From assembly GCA_954871525.1 (NCBI GenBank), contig OX940868.1:27585056-27649055 (forward strand): a stretch of 64,000 bases of DNA, in the 5' to 3' direction. The notes under the pieces were generated by a model, which searched no databases, had not been told where the DNA came from, and saw only the letters and a list, made by a program, of their open reading frames with translations. Shown here in pieces: positions 1 through 9,862 of this stretch; position 1 is the stretch's first letter, and every line of letters begins with the position of its first letter. The position numbers and the translations under genes are program-made. The DNA comes from Parietaria judaica. Taxonomy: Eukaryota; Streptophyta; Magnoliopsida; Rosales; Urticaceae.

Positions 1-145
1 ACACATACTTGTTTTAGTAAATATCGTCAAATGAATCGAAAATCTGCAGATTCCGTGTGGAAGTCGTGTAAGAAAAACGACACCAGGAACAAACTTGTTT
101 CAGTGAAACTCAGCAGATAGTGATCAGGTCATCTGAGGTTTGTAC

Positions 146-1657
146 CTAAAAAATGAGCGGCTTCATGTCGAACAATCCGCTCCTGATAATCCGGAAAGAA
201 AGACGAGAAGCCATCGATCGAGGCTTGGAGAAGCCTAAATCAAATTATGAGATAGATTAGTTATACTTTTGCTTCTACAAGAATGACAAGTCTTCGAAAT
301 CGTGTCGTTTTCGTACCCCGGGGAAATGCTTCCAATAGCCAAAACAACCAGAGAGATGCTTCCAATCAAGTATGGCACAAAGAATCCCCAATCCTGTAGT
401 GTAAATTTTCAGATTGAATGTTAGCAGAAGAAATTGGTTACGCGGAACGGAAAGTTTTAGAAATCTTGTCGTTTTCTTACCCCGGGAAGTTGGCCAGCAA
501 TAACACCTACGAATCCGGTTGTTCCGACCACTGTGAAAAGAAAAGCCGCCTGCGACACTGAAAGATATCATACACTTAACAATGTGTCTCAAAACAATAA
601 ATCATGCATTAATGCGTCATAATCTCTTGGATATTTCATAGATTAACTCATTCTTTTGACTGATTAAAAGCAATGTGGACATTATGGTTCAAGAAATTGG
701 TGATCAAGTGTTGTGCTTGACAAAGTACTTAAAGTACTCACGTCATTTCTGACGCTCGGGATTGCCAAGTTCTCTGCGTTCTTGATTCCGAGAGTCGTCA
801 GCTCTCTCACGGATGTCTGAGGAGCGAACAAAGACGAGATCAATGGTATTGTACCGAAAAGAAATAACTAAGCATATCCAATAAATATTTTTGTATGAAC
901 TTCACTTGTGTTGAAGACTGACCGTACGGCGTGAGATACTCGGCTGAGAGCTCCACTTTTTTGCCCACCCGGCCTCGCTCAGCTGATCGAGCGCCTCTTT
1001 CACACTTGCGCTATCTTTCTGCAGCAAATTCACAGATCAATATGTCAGGAAGAAACAACAATGCAACACTTTACAATTTCCAATTCTCAAAATCTCATCT
1101 CACACTCAAATCCAAGTCTTGTCTTGGGTTCAATTTTCTTAAGCGGCAATACCATAAACCGTATTGTCGATTTTCTAGACAAAAACTAAATATTTTAACC
1201 TAAAATCTATGCAACCAACTAATGAATTTTTTCCGTATATATTCGATTTTAACTGCATTAGAAAAAGTAAATAATAATATCCAAAATGATAGTCCCAAAA
1301 TGAAAAACAAAACTCTTCAGGGCCAGCTCTAAACGGAAATTTTCGGCTATCGATCGCGGTTTTAGAATAAAGAATACCAACTGATATTGCGTATAAGAAA
1401 TCGGTAAAATAAGAGTGTCGGTACTCAAATTATAATTCTAAGAAAAACAAACAAATACAAAATTTGAATCCAAGAAAAGGAAGGAACTCTCGTAATTCAT
1501 TTATTAATAGAACCTTAGCAATGGCGGATTCGAGGGTCGTGAGGTCGATGCCAGGGGCGGCAGAGGAAGAGGCTGTGGCGCGAAATGCATAGAAGCTGCT
1601 GCGGCTTCGGCGGTGGAGGTAATTAGTGGCGATGCCGAGGGTTGAAAGAGCAGCCAT
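146..1657 (-). CDS. Plastid-targeted HEXXH metalloprotease-like protein, 5' part (gene runs off left edge)
   Basis: Six minus-strand exons join in frame with GT/AG junctions: 1657-1514, 1018-923, 816-742, 549-481, 393-317, 234-146; a donor follows at 145, so more exons lie outside the window. I start at the ATG at 1657 (MAALSTLGIA); a TTG two codons upstream is not needed. Residues 1-32 are rich in Ser, Ala and Arg and lack acidic residues, as in chloroplast transit peptides. Two hydrophobic segments follow at about 108-127 and 130-152, then RHEAAHFL at about 176-183, a HEXXH zinc-protease signature. The layout and the phrase QLPGDWGFFVPYLIGSI recall the plant VIR3/At5g27290-like family (FtsH-related proteases without an obvious ATPase domain); that assignment is from memory. 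Role inferred: membrane-associated plastid protease. The distal metal ligand would lie in the missing part. Confidence 0.8.
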
Positions 1658-2116
1658 AACCAAAGGTTGTGAGGTTTATGATGAGGAGTCATTTTTGGTG
1701 AGCTCAAATCATGCGAAAATGAGTGGACAGCTTTAGTAACGGATAGCGTTATAAAATTGGCGCCTATTTTTACTTACAGGCCTTGTCATCACTTATTCAC
1801 ACACACATAATAACGGCATAAGTACTCAAACGCTGCTTTATTGGGCTCGCTTATTCCTAAATTTTATTTTACGGCAAAAAGTGAACTCTAGCGTTCGGAC
1901 TGTAGTTGATCGTTTTTTATATTAAATTTCTAATTAATTATAAAATAGCGTTTATAACCCCCGAAAACAAACAATAAATCAATTTGACCCCCTTTTTTTT
2001 TTTAATCATTCCCTTTATATGCAATTTAATCTCCAAACGAAAGGAAGGTTGGTTTGCAAATATTAAGTTATCAAGCCTATTTTTTGGGCTTGTGTGTATT
2101 GAAGTACGATGGCAGC
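1658..2116. other. Upstream region of the metalloprotease-like gene
   Basis: AT-rich DNA that should contain the minus-strand promoter and 5' leader of the gene starting at 1657. I see no convincing TATA box and no other coding sequence. Confidence 0.4.
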
Positions 2117-2117
2117 A

Positions 2118-2826
2118 GGCAAGGCCGGATTTGAGCTAAGGCATACAAGTCCAGGCCTTAGGCCCAAAAATTTTAACATTTTCAGGGGCCTAATTTTCTT
2201 AGTTCGATAGGTTTTCAAAGAGAGTTTTTTTTAGCATGCACTCTTATGTTTTGTCTACTCTCTTTAAAAATGGCCCCTAAATGCATTCACGTTTTTAATT
2301 TAATGGGCCCTTTTTGTTTTGATGTTGATGTTATAAGAATTATATGATTTTTTCTATTTGTTAAATTTTTTATATTAAAATACCTAAATACTATTCTTCT
2401 TTCTCTCTTCAATATACACATGTCTTCTTTTTCTCAAAAACGTCTGGGCATTTTCTTTTTTTTTTTCTTCTTATTTTTTTCTTGTTTTATGAATTAAAAT
2501 GTAATTGTTCATTCTTCAAATATTAATCTCCATGCAGGCGCAATTGCCAATTAACAAACCCAAAGTTCAATATTCTCTCTTCTCTAAATATCAACAAGAT
2601 TTGAGGGAGAAACTTGACTATTCCAATTTGATTACTAATTTTTGTTTAAAAATGTTAGACGCGTCATATTTAAGTCGATTCTTAGATAATTTTTGCATGT
2701 ACAAAACATTAAGTAAATTCTTGCTTAGATATTTTACATTGAAACTCAATTTATTATTTTTTTTATTAAGGGCCCCAATTTTTATTTCGCCTAGGGCCTT
2801 TTATTGAAAATTTAGATCCGACCCTG
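2118..2826. mobile_element. hAT-like non-autonomous element (decayed)
   Basis: The left end CAAGGCCGGATTTGAG and the reverse complement of the right end, CAGGGTCGGATCTAAA, match as degenerate terminal inverted repeats. The inner arms also match: a tract of GGCCTTAGGCCC type on the left and GGGCCCC...CCTAGGGCC on the right. The flanking 8 bases, GCAGCAGG and GAAGCAAG, agree at 6 of 8 positions, which fits an old hAT 8-bp target duplication. The interior is AT-rich with no transposase that I recognise; a 100-codon open frame at 2505-2807 looks fortuitous. Confidence 0.55.
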
Positions 2827-2915
2827 GAAGCAAGAAGCTCACACAATCTCATATGCTTGCGGACAACCTCGCTATTTCTAATATGCTTCCGAGTAGGTCC
2901 ATCCGAACCGCACAA

Positions 2916-3018
2916 CCAGAGCCGATCCTTGGGCCAGGCCTTCTAGGCCTAGTCCTAGGGCCTCTAAATTGTTTAAATAGTTTCGACCGACTAAAAGGGC
3001 CCCAGAATCTTGATTGCA
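2916..3018. mobile_element. Second hAT-like terminus, deletion remnant
   Basis: AGAGCCGATCCTTGGGCC followed by AGGCCT and GGGCC tracts resembles the end of the neighbouring 2118-2826 element. It stops at GGGCCCCAGAATC after about 100 bp. Read as a solo end or an internally deleted copy; no target duplication is evident. Confidence 0.3.
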
Positions 3019-3064
3019 GCACCACATGAGATACTTTTTTTTAAAGCAATTTGATTTCATTCAA

Positions 3065-3440
3065 TCAAAAAAGTTGGGGAGAAAGATCACTCAACACCAT
3101 TGCTACAAGCCACTCCGGGCAGCTAGGACACATAAGGTCCGAAACAAGAGAAGATGGACGTCTCCTGGCCAAAGCATTGGCCACCTCATTACATTCCCGT
3201 GGAACCCACATCCATTCTCCGGTCCCGCCTAGTTCTCGGCTGAGCTCCCGCACCTCCACAATAATCGGGCCTTGGAATCCCTACGAGTCTCGTGCCTTGG
3301 TGAGGTGGGAGGCTTGCAAGCAATCCGTCTCGGCATGCTCGATCTTCCACCACCGTTCGCGAGCAAAGAGAAGCCCCCGCCGCATAGCAATGCACTCTCC
3401 GGTGAGTGCCGAGTCGACATGGTCGGCCAAGGAAGCCATG
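3065..3440 (-). pseudogene. LINE-type RNase H-like domain relic
   Basis: Read on the minus strand, this gives a plant non-LTR retrotransposon RNase H-like (RVT_3) segment. In order it carries VDSALTGECIAMRRGLLFA, then HAETDCLQASHL, then IVEVRELSRELG, then the hallmark VPRECNEVANALARR, ending about 30 residues later at the stop at 3065. One in-frame stop (TAG, just before GFQGPIIVEV) interrupts it. No reverse transcriptase or endonuclease is found next to it, so it is a 5'-truncated or orphan fragment; such domains also occur as stand-alone genes, but the stop argues against function. Confidence 0.65.
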
Positions 3441-3596
3441 ACTCACATGAGATAAACTTTGAAACTTATTATCGGTGATTTTTCTGAACAATTGACACTT
3501 TTTCCGGATTAACCCTACAATACACATCTCACGCAACATTATTGATTTGCAATCTTTACATGGTAATGTCAAATGTTCAATATATTAGTATTATGT

Positions 3597-3745
3597 TATA
3601 ATTGTCTAACGATTAATGGCGGTAATTCTTATACTATTAGACCCTACACTAAGGTAATACTCTCTCATCTTCAACAAGGATATATGCATGTGGGTCTAAA
3701 CTAATATTATATATATATACAATGAGAAACAGCTAATTTGCATAG
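3597..3745 (+). promoter_or_regulatory. Promoter block of the first LysM gene (shared with the second)
   Basis: About 145 bp here are nearly identical to 6739-6880, ahead of the second LysM gene. The block contains TTGTCTAACGATTA, ACTATTAGACCCTACACT, ATATGCATGTGGGTC and an AT stretch at about 3706-3719 that aligns with TATAAATA in the other copy. It ends with CAATGAGAAACAGCTAATTT. The start codon is about 220 bp downstream. Promoter function is inferred from conservation and the TATA-like core. Confidence 0.55.
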
Positions 3746-3938
3746 AAAAGCCGGCGACTTTGTTGATCTTCTTGTTACAATTATTGGATTCATTTATAGC
3801 TAAAATCCAACATTCATTAGTATAAGTATATGAGATATTTCTGTGAAGTAAAACACAAAAAGCAAGAGTGGTAAATCACCAAACTCAAACGAGAAAGAAA
3901 AAAAAAATACTAAGTGGAGAGAAAGAAGAAGGTTAATT

Positions 3939-4696
3939 ATGGCCAAATTTAACCAGAAAACCATGAGCTCTCTCTACGTTCTTCTAGTGGTCTCTCTGGT
4001 CCTCACTCTCTCCATCACCGAAAGCGAAAGCAAGAGAACCTTTGGATCATGTAAGTAAACACAAAATTATGCACTCTTTTAACAATTCCATACATTTTGT
4101 AGTTTTTTTACATGTATAATTCCAAGGAATAACAAAATCAATTACTTAATCATTAAACAAGCTCTTATAGACATATTAATCTTTATTAATTAGCAGTCTT
4201 ATTCTTCTGTTTTTCCCATATTACAACAAGTATATTACTAATTGTACTTAGTTTTAATTATATATATATATATTATTTGCCAAATGATATATAAATGTAA
4301 TTTTTTTATATGTAGTGAGATTCTAATTGAACTTAAAAATTATAAGCTAAACTACTCAATCATGAAACTAGCTTAATTTATATTAACTAATGTGTCCTCT
4401 TCAAGTAGAACGTGTTGAAAACTTCAAATACTCAAGTGATACAAGTTAAGACGTTGGGTTTTTTATTGACATACATGAAACGACATGCAGTTGGGGTCCG
4501 AAAGAAGCCATTGGGCGGTGCAACACCGAGCCTAATATGTGAATCCGTTTACGGTGCGCAAAAAGGAGATACGTGTGATGGAGTGGCGCAAATGTTCGAC
4601 TTGACCACCGACTTCTTTCTCTCCATCAACCCTAACATCAATTGCGCCACTATCTTCGTCAACCAGTGGCTTTGCACCGACGGCACAGTCGTCTAA
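3939..4696 (+). CDS. Small secreted LysM-domain protein (copy A)
   Basis: Two exons, 3939-4050 and 4491-4696, joined across a GTAAGT...TGCAG intron in phase 1, encode 105 residues. Residues 1-29 form a signal peptide (hydrophobic core SSLYVLLVVSLVLTLS). A single LysM follows at about 54-99: C54, VYG, GDTC (63-66), VAQMFDLT, FLSINPNINC (C89), F, NQWLC (C99). Four cysteines bracket the fold in the pattern of plant mini-LysM proteins such as those related to At4g25433/At5g62150. LysM modules bind N-acetylglucosamine glycans such as chitin oligomers; with no membrane anchor or kinase, an apoplastic glycan-binding or decoy role is inferred. It has a paralogue at 7275-7748. Confidence 0.85.
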
Positions 4697-4929
4697 TTAT
4701 CCCGCCGTTTGTGCTTCTATGGTGTCACCGTCGTTTTAAACTCTATGTCAAGTCCGTATAAATAAGGGGACATAACATCTCGGTTCTCCACTTGTCTTAT
4801 TGTTGTTTCCTGTTTCTTGCAATGTGTGTGTTAAGGATTTTGCAATGTGCTTAATTTATGTCTTTTTTTCATATTATAAAGTTGAACTACTTCTTTAGAT
4901 CGCTCTTTATGTTTGAATTTAAAATAAGG

Positions 4930-5230
4930 ATTTCTGCGGCAAAAGTACCACAAACTATCTCCGTGTATGTGGCATATTTTAACTGTAAAAAAAAGCGACA
5001 ATCAACGCAATAAATAAAATATTTATTAACTCAACTATGGAAAAAGCAGTACCCTAAAACATGTCAAATGTGGAATTATGAGCACGGGCGGATCTTCGAT
5101 GTCTTGTCGGGAGATCGGCCATAATTTTCTTAAATATCATCCCAAAGTGATGTCGTACGTGGGCTTCACCGGAAAAAACCTTGACACTGGAGATATATTG
5201 ATCGGTTGCGGACAAGAATTTCATACAGCC
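4930..5230. repeat. MITE-like fragment with a GCGGCAAAAGTACC end
   Basis: TTTCTGCGGCAAAAGTACCA and the following ATCTCC-GTGTATGTG-CATATT words match the left end of the element in the hexose transporter intron (15936-16123). The rest (a moderately GC-rich tract to about 5230) has no recognised coding content. I could not place the right terminus. Confidence 0.35.
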
Positions 5231-5236
5231 AAATTG

Positions 5237-5309
<73 letters not shown>
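5237..5309. repeat. Compound microsatellite (AT)n(GT)n(AG)n
   Basis: Three uninterrupted dinucleotide runs in direct succession: AT from about 5237, GT from about 5264, AG from 5291 to 5309. The open frames that cross it on both strands are products of the repeat. Confidence 0.95.
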
Positions 5310-6738
5310 ATTTGAGTTACCCTAGAGGAGCTTGTATTCAAATGGTGCACTGACTGAATTGAATACTGAGAATGGGGGTTCCTATCTATAGACTTCAATC
5401 CTGACTTCTGTAGAGAAAAACGTACGTCTGAATAAGTAATAAAGATTATCCTAATTATTCATAACTATAATAAAATAATTAATAGAATTGGATATAAGAC
5501 TCAAAGACCAACCATGCTACTTTATCAGGTCGAATTGTCAGTCATTGACTCAGTCCTAAGTTCATCTTTGGGCTTAATTCTTGTCTTTTTAATTCTCAAT
5601 GCTCTATTAATATTTAAAATTAAATTATTATGGACTCGGTCTATTAATTTGAGTGTTAATATATTATGTTTCTTAATTAATTATGTATCCTAAATTAAAA
5701 GCCATAATTAAAGAGTTTATATAACACAAATTATGTATTAAAATGCATGAGTAGTAAAAGATTAATTGTTTATAATTAAAAATATAATATTATTCATGTT
5801 GATAATATATCCTAATATTATCATTTTATGATGAGTATTTATACTAACAATTGCACCTAACTAATTGTTTGCCAAATGTTTTTGTGTTCGTAAGCAAATC
5901 ATAAAACTTCAGTTCAGAAGCTCTACTTGCATATATAAATTATATATTTTTATGTATGAAATCTATAAGGAGCAATTTTAGACTATAGAGAGACATCCTT
6001 AAACTCTAATGGAACTCCACTAAAAGTTAAGAATTTGTACTCTTTAGTAACACGGTATATTATAACCTGATAATAAAATTTTGCTTGAATGTTTTCATTG
6101 ATAATATCAAATTTTGACTTTTCACCTTTAAACAATGACAATTTAGCTAGGCGATTTACCTTCAGCTGATTTTCTTCCTCCACCTTATTGACTTAATTAG
6201 ACATAATATCGGCAAATGTACTCAAATTTATAATAAATTAAAAGTCATATACCGAAATTCTATTTGTAACGGCTTATGAATTCAAGTCTGTATAAAGTGT
6301 AGGGCTTGTATTTACCGAACATCGTCATTCTAGAACGCGGTTTATGAGAATCTAATGACACGTCACTATATATAAACTAACATGAATAATAGAATAAATA
6401 TGAAAAGTACAAGCCTTACACTATTACGCGAATTGGATATTTCGGCTTTTACAAATGAAATGTTACTACTTGATCGCTAGTTTCGCTTAAACTTGAATAC
6501 ATTTGTCGCTATTATCTAATTATACTATAAATTCCTTATTAATTATAAATTAACCTCTAACGATGTTTACTCTCTCTTTTGTTCAATTCAAAACTATGTT
6601 GGGATTTCCAATGGTGATTAATACTACTATGTCGTAGAACTTATAGAACAAATCGCGAGTATGATACTAATCTTCTTTGTCGTAAACCGTTGTTTTATGA
6701 ATTTAAGTAGATTATATTAGCACATACACAAAGTTGCG
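5310..6738. other. Intergenic DNA between the LysM genes
   Basis: AT-rich sequence with no recognised gene. A 66-codon minus-strand open frame at 5983-6183 has no recognisable domain. Confidence 0.4.
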
Positions 6739-6880
6739 GTATAATTGTCTAACGATTAGTGGCGGTAATTCTTATACTATTAGACCCTACACTTAAATAA
6801 TACTCTCATCTTCAAGAATATATGCATGTGGGTCGAAACTAATATTGTATAAATACAATGAGAAACAGCTAATTTGCATA
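6739..6880 (+). promoter_or_regulatory. Promoter block of the second LysM gene
   Basis: Near-copy of 3597-3745, with a clearer TATA box (TATAAATA, 6848-6855). It lies about 400 bp ahead of the start codon at 7275, roughly 200 bp farther than in copy A. Either the 5' leader gained an insertion or contains an intron, or a nearer promoter is now used. Confidence 0.5.
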
Positions 6881-7274
6881 TATATATATATATGACGTAA
6901 TAATCAGTCAAAAATTATTTTAAAATGATTTTTAGCAATATTTAAATATGTTCTTGTAAGGTACAAAGAATGTCTGTCCTCAATGCTTGCCTGACGAATA
7001 AGATAGAAAACAATATATATCTAGTCAGTTATTAGTTGGCCTTGCTAAATTCCAAAGCAAAAACACAAAGTTGAGTAGAATATTCTAATTATTGTTGAAA
7101 ACTAGCAATGTAGTAAGGAGATATATCGGGTACAACGTTTCTTGTTTTTATAGGACTATAGAATAAGACAAAGTTTAAATGTCAATAGAAATGCATGAAA
7201 ATCCTAGCATCCTTTCAAAGAACACCATAGCCCAAAACTAGAAGATTTCCATGAATTTGAACAAGAATATTATT

Positions 7275-7748
7275 ATGGCGAAAACTAACGTCAAAACCAT
7301 CATGTTCTTTAACCTATTTTTACTTCTTTCTCTTGCTCTCATTTCCGGCTTCGCAGATGCCAAATTATTCGACAGTGAGTTTAGAATTTCAGTAGTCACG
7401 AAACACCTAAGTTTGAAAAACAATGTGTTCTTTATATATAGAATTTGAATAATTAAAAAAAATTCATTAGGGCACATGTCGCACTCGATATTTTACGATA
7501 ATGACTACTTATATATTTTACGATAACTATTATATTTAATGGTATGTATTGCAGAGATGAAGTATAGCAGGGGGGAAATTGCAGCCCCAGATTGCGTTAT
7601 AATTTGTGGAATAGGCGAAGGTGACACTTGCTCGGATGTGGCCAAAGTGTACGGTTTGACCACTGAAGCCTTCCTCAGTCTTAACCCTAATCTCAACTGT
7701 ACCAAGCTCTTTATCGGTCAGTGGGTTTGTGTTGGCGCCGGCTGCTGA
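7275..7748 (+). CDS. Small secreted LysM-domain protein (copy B)
   Basis: Exons 7275-7374 and 7555-7748 join in phase 1 across a GTGAGT...TTGCAG intron, the same position and phase as copy A, and give 97 residues. An in-frame ATG at 7251 could add eight residues, but MAKTNVKT at 7275 aligns with MAKFNQKT of copy A. The signal peptide is at about 1-29 (IMFFNLFLLLSLALISG). The LysM spans about 47-92: C47, C51, GDTC (56-59), VAKVYGLT, FLSLNPNLNC (C82), GQWVC (C92), with an extra terminal C97. It has a shorter linker and two more cysteines than copy A, so disulphide pairing may differ. Predicted to be apoplastic and to bind GlcNAc-type glycans. Confidence 0.85.
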
Positions 7749-8044
7749 GATCATGTGTAGTCTTCTTTTTCACTAAATAATAACCCTAAATACCATTATA
7801 AGGTGACCTTAAAAATTGTATCTCTCATTTAAAACTTATGTGTAACTTTCTATGTTTCATATGTTATGATATGTATCAAAATATATATAAAGGTACCTTA
7901 GCGTATGTCAAATACTCATATAAAAAAAGACAAAAGTTCATAGCATATCTTTTATACTTATCTTGAATGATCAAATGGAGGTGATCTTGTTCTTATTGTT
8001 GTGTGTTCCATTTTTTTCATGTCTAGTTTGTGTTATTATAAATT

Positions 8045-8431
8045 GGTTGAATTGCGGCTACAGTACCAAAGCTTACATTTTTTGAATTATGTACCCAAGC
8101 TTTTTATTTTTGTTGGCTAATGTGTTCAAGGTGCATTTTGTTACGCGATTTTATTCGCTCCGTCTATTTTCAGCTTAGACCATCAATTTACGCCATGCAT
8201 AGACATTGTCACGTCCTCTCTCCATCCACTCCACATCAATTAGCCTCGTCATCCATAACTCCCCCACCCCGCATGGCATCATATGGCGTAAATCGACGGT
8301 CAAAGCGTAAAATAGATTGAGGGAAATAAATTACGTAACGGAATGCACTTTTGGTACATTAGCCAGCAAAAAAAGTTTTGGTACATAATTCATAAAAATC
8401 TTAACTTTAATTACTTTAGTCGGAGTTTACC
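8045..8431. mobile_element. MITE with about 90-bp terminal inverted repeats
   Basis: The left arm (GGTTGAATTGCGGCTACAG..., through GAATTATGTACC, TTGGCTAATGT and GTTACG) matches the reverse complement of the right arm (GGTAAACTCCGACTAAAG..., GAATTATGTACC, CTGGCTAATGT, GTTACG). The interior is about 170 bp and more GC-rich. Flanks show no clean target duplication, so the copy is old. The end resembles the GGGTTAATTGCGGC family found elsewhere in the window. Confidence 0.65.
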
Positions 8432-9113
8432 ATTTGGCATCAACTTTAAGCAATGGTGCATCTTACCCCTTGAAATTTATTAATTAACGTTGGGACCCCG
8501 TAAATTTTGCTTTTTTGGCGCCTGATCTCCTAAACATAAAAAATTATCATTAAAATCCTTCCATGTTTGGGGAGGCTTTAACATTAATCAACATATTTAG
8601 AAATTGAAAGGACATTAAGGCTAATTAACAAAATTGAGGAGGGCCAAATGGCAAAGAAAAAAAGTTCAAAGGGTTATAATGCTAAGTGGAAAGGACAATG
8701 ATGTCAGTATCCATATATTAAATTCAACGGGTAATGAACACAAGGATTCTACACATGTTTATAACCAAGGCCTTTGGAAATCATTTTTGAATTGAAAGTA
8801 GCTCTTATTGGAAAAGGTTGGTTGAGTTCTAAAAATTTCAAAATCTCTACGAGCAAGTCATACAGATTTTTTAGATAATAGCAACAATATATACTTAAGT
8901 TTAGACCAAAACAATGATCATGTATTCAAGTTCTAGCTGGTGAAAGTGTTCAAACTGTATAAAAGTGTAGCGTTTGTGGGGTTTTTTTTTTCTTTCTATT
9001 TTGTCACTGTTGCTGAAAAAGTATGTATTTATAGACCATGTCAGTTAACTGGATTTTTGATTGTCATGCCACAAGTTATATATATATATATATATATATA
9101 TATGGAAACTTGA

Positions 9114-9862
9114 AAAAAATCCCCCCAAAAAAAAGTTATAACCCCTTTTGTTCTCCACTTCAATATATCTGAAAATTATTCCCCAATTCAATTTTTATCA
9201 CAATTTTGATAAAAATGCACAAAACACTCATTTTTTATGTTAAAAAAGTGTCTAACTATATTTATACTTGTAATTTTAACAAGTTAATAATTTGATGAAC
9301 ATTATTTTGAAAATTTAGAAGTGTCTACTTAGGCTTTATTTAATGTCTAAAAAATTGTCTAAGGCTTTTTAAGAACCTAAAAATTGTCTAAGCCAATACC
9401 AAAAAGGGTCCAAAATGAGACAAAAAATTGTCTAACAAATATTTCGTACTTTTTTGAAAGTATTTACAAAGATGCACAAAATAGTCATTTTTTATTTTAA
9501 AAATTGTCTAACTACATATAAACTTGTGATTTCAGTTAATAACTTGATGGATTTTATTTTGAAAATTTAGAAGTGTCTACTAAGGATTTATATAGTGTCT
9601 AAGTCTATGCATGAAAGTGTCTAAGCCTTTTTTCGAAACCAAGAAATTGTCTACAAAGATACCAAAAGCGGTCTAAATTGAAGCAAAAAACGGTCTAACC
9701 GCACAGAGAGGGGTTGAAACGGTGAGCAAAAAAAAAGGTAAAAGAGGGTATTTTTGTCAAAATTATTGTAAAAATTGAGTTGGAGAATAAATTTTCAGAT
9801 TTATTGAAGTGGAGAACAAAATAGATAGAACTTACTTTTTGGGGACTTTTTTTCAAGTTTCC
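9114..9862. mobile_element. Foldback element with about 105-bp inverted repeats, inserted in an (AT)n tract
   Basis: GGAAACTTGAAAAAAA at the left end and in reverse complement at the right end begin long imperfect inverted repeats that share TTTTGTTCTCCACTTCAATA, TCTGAAAATT and CAATTTTTA. Both ends abut (AT)n, so a TA target duplication would be invisible. The interior holds two diverged direct copies of about 225 bp (9216-9435 and 9473-9700), each packed with GTGTCTA/ATTGTCTA words. No coding sequence is recognised. Confidence 0.7.

Noticed and set aside
3008..3028. AGAATCTTGAT followed by GCAGCA, reminiscent of miR172
   Set aside because: It agrees only in the first half, lies in a transposon remnant and has no complementary arm nearby.
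5054..5398. Frames on both strands with HTHTHT and VCVCVC runs
   Set aside because: They are produced by the compound dinucleotide microsatellite.
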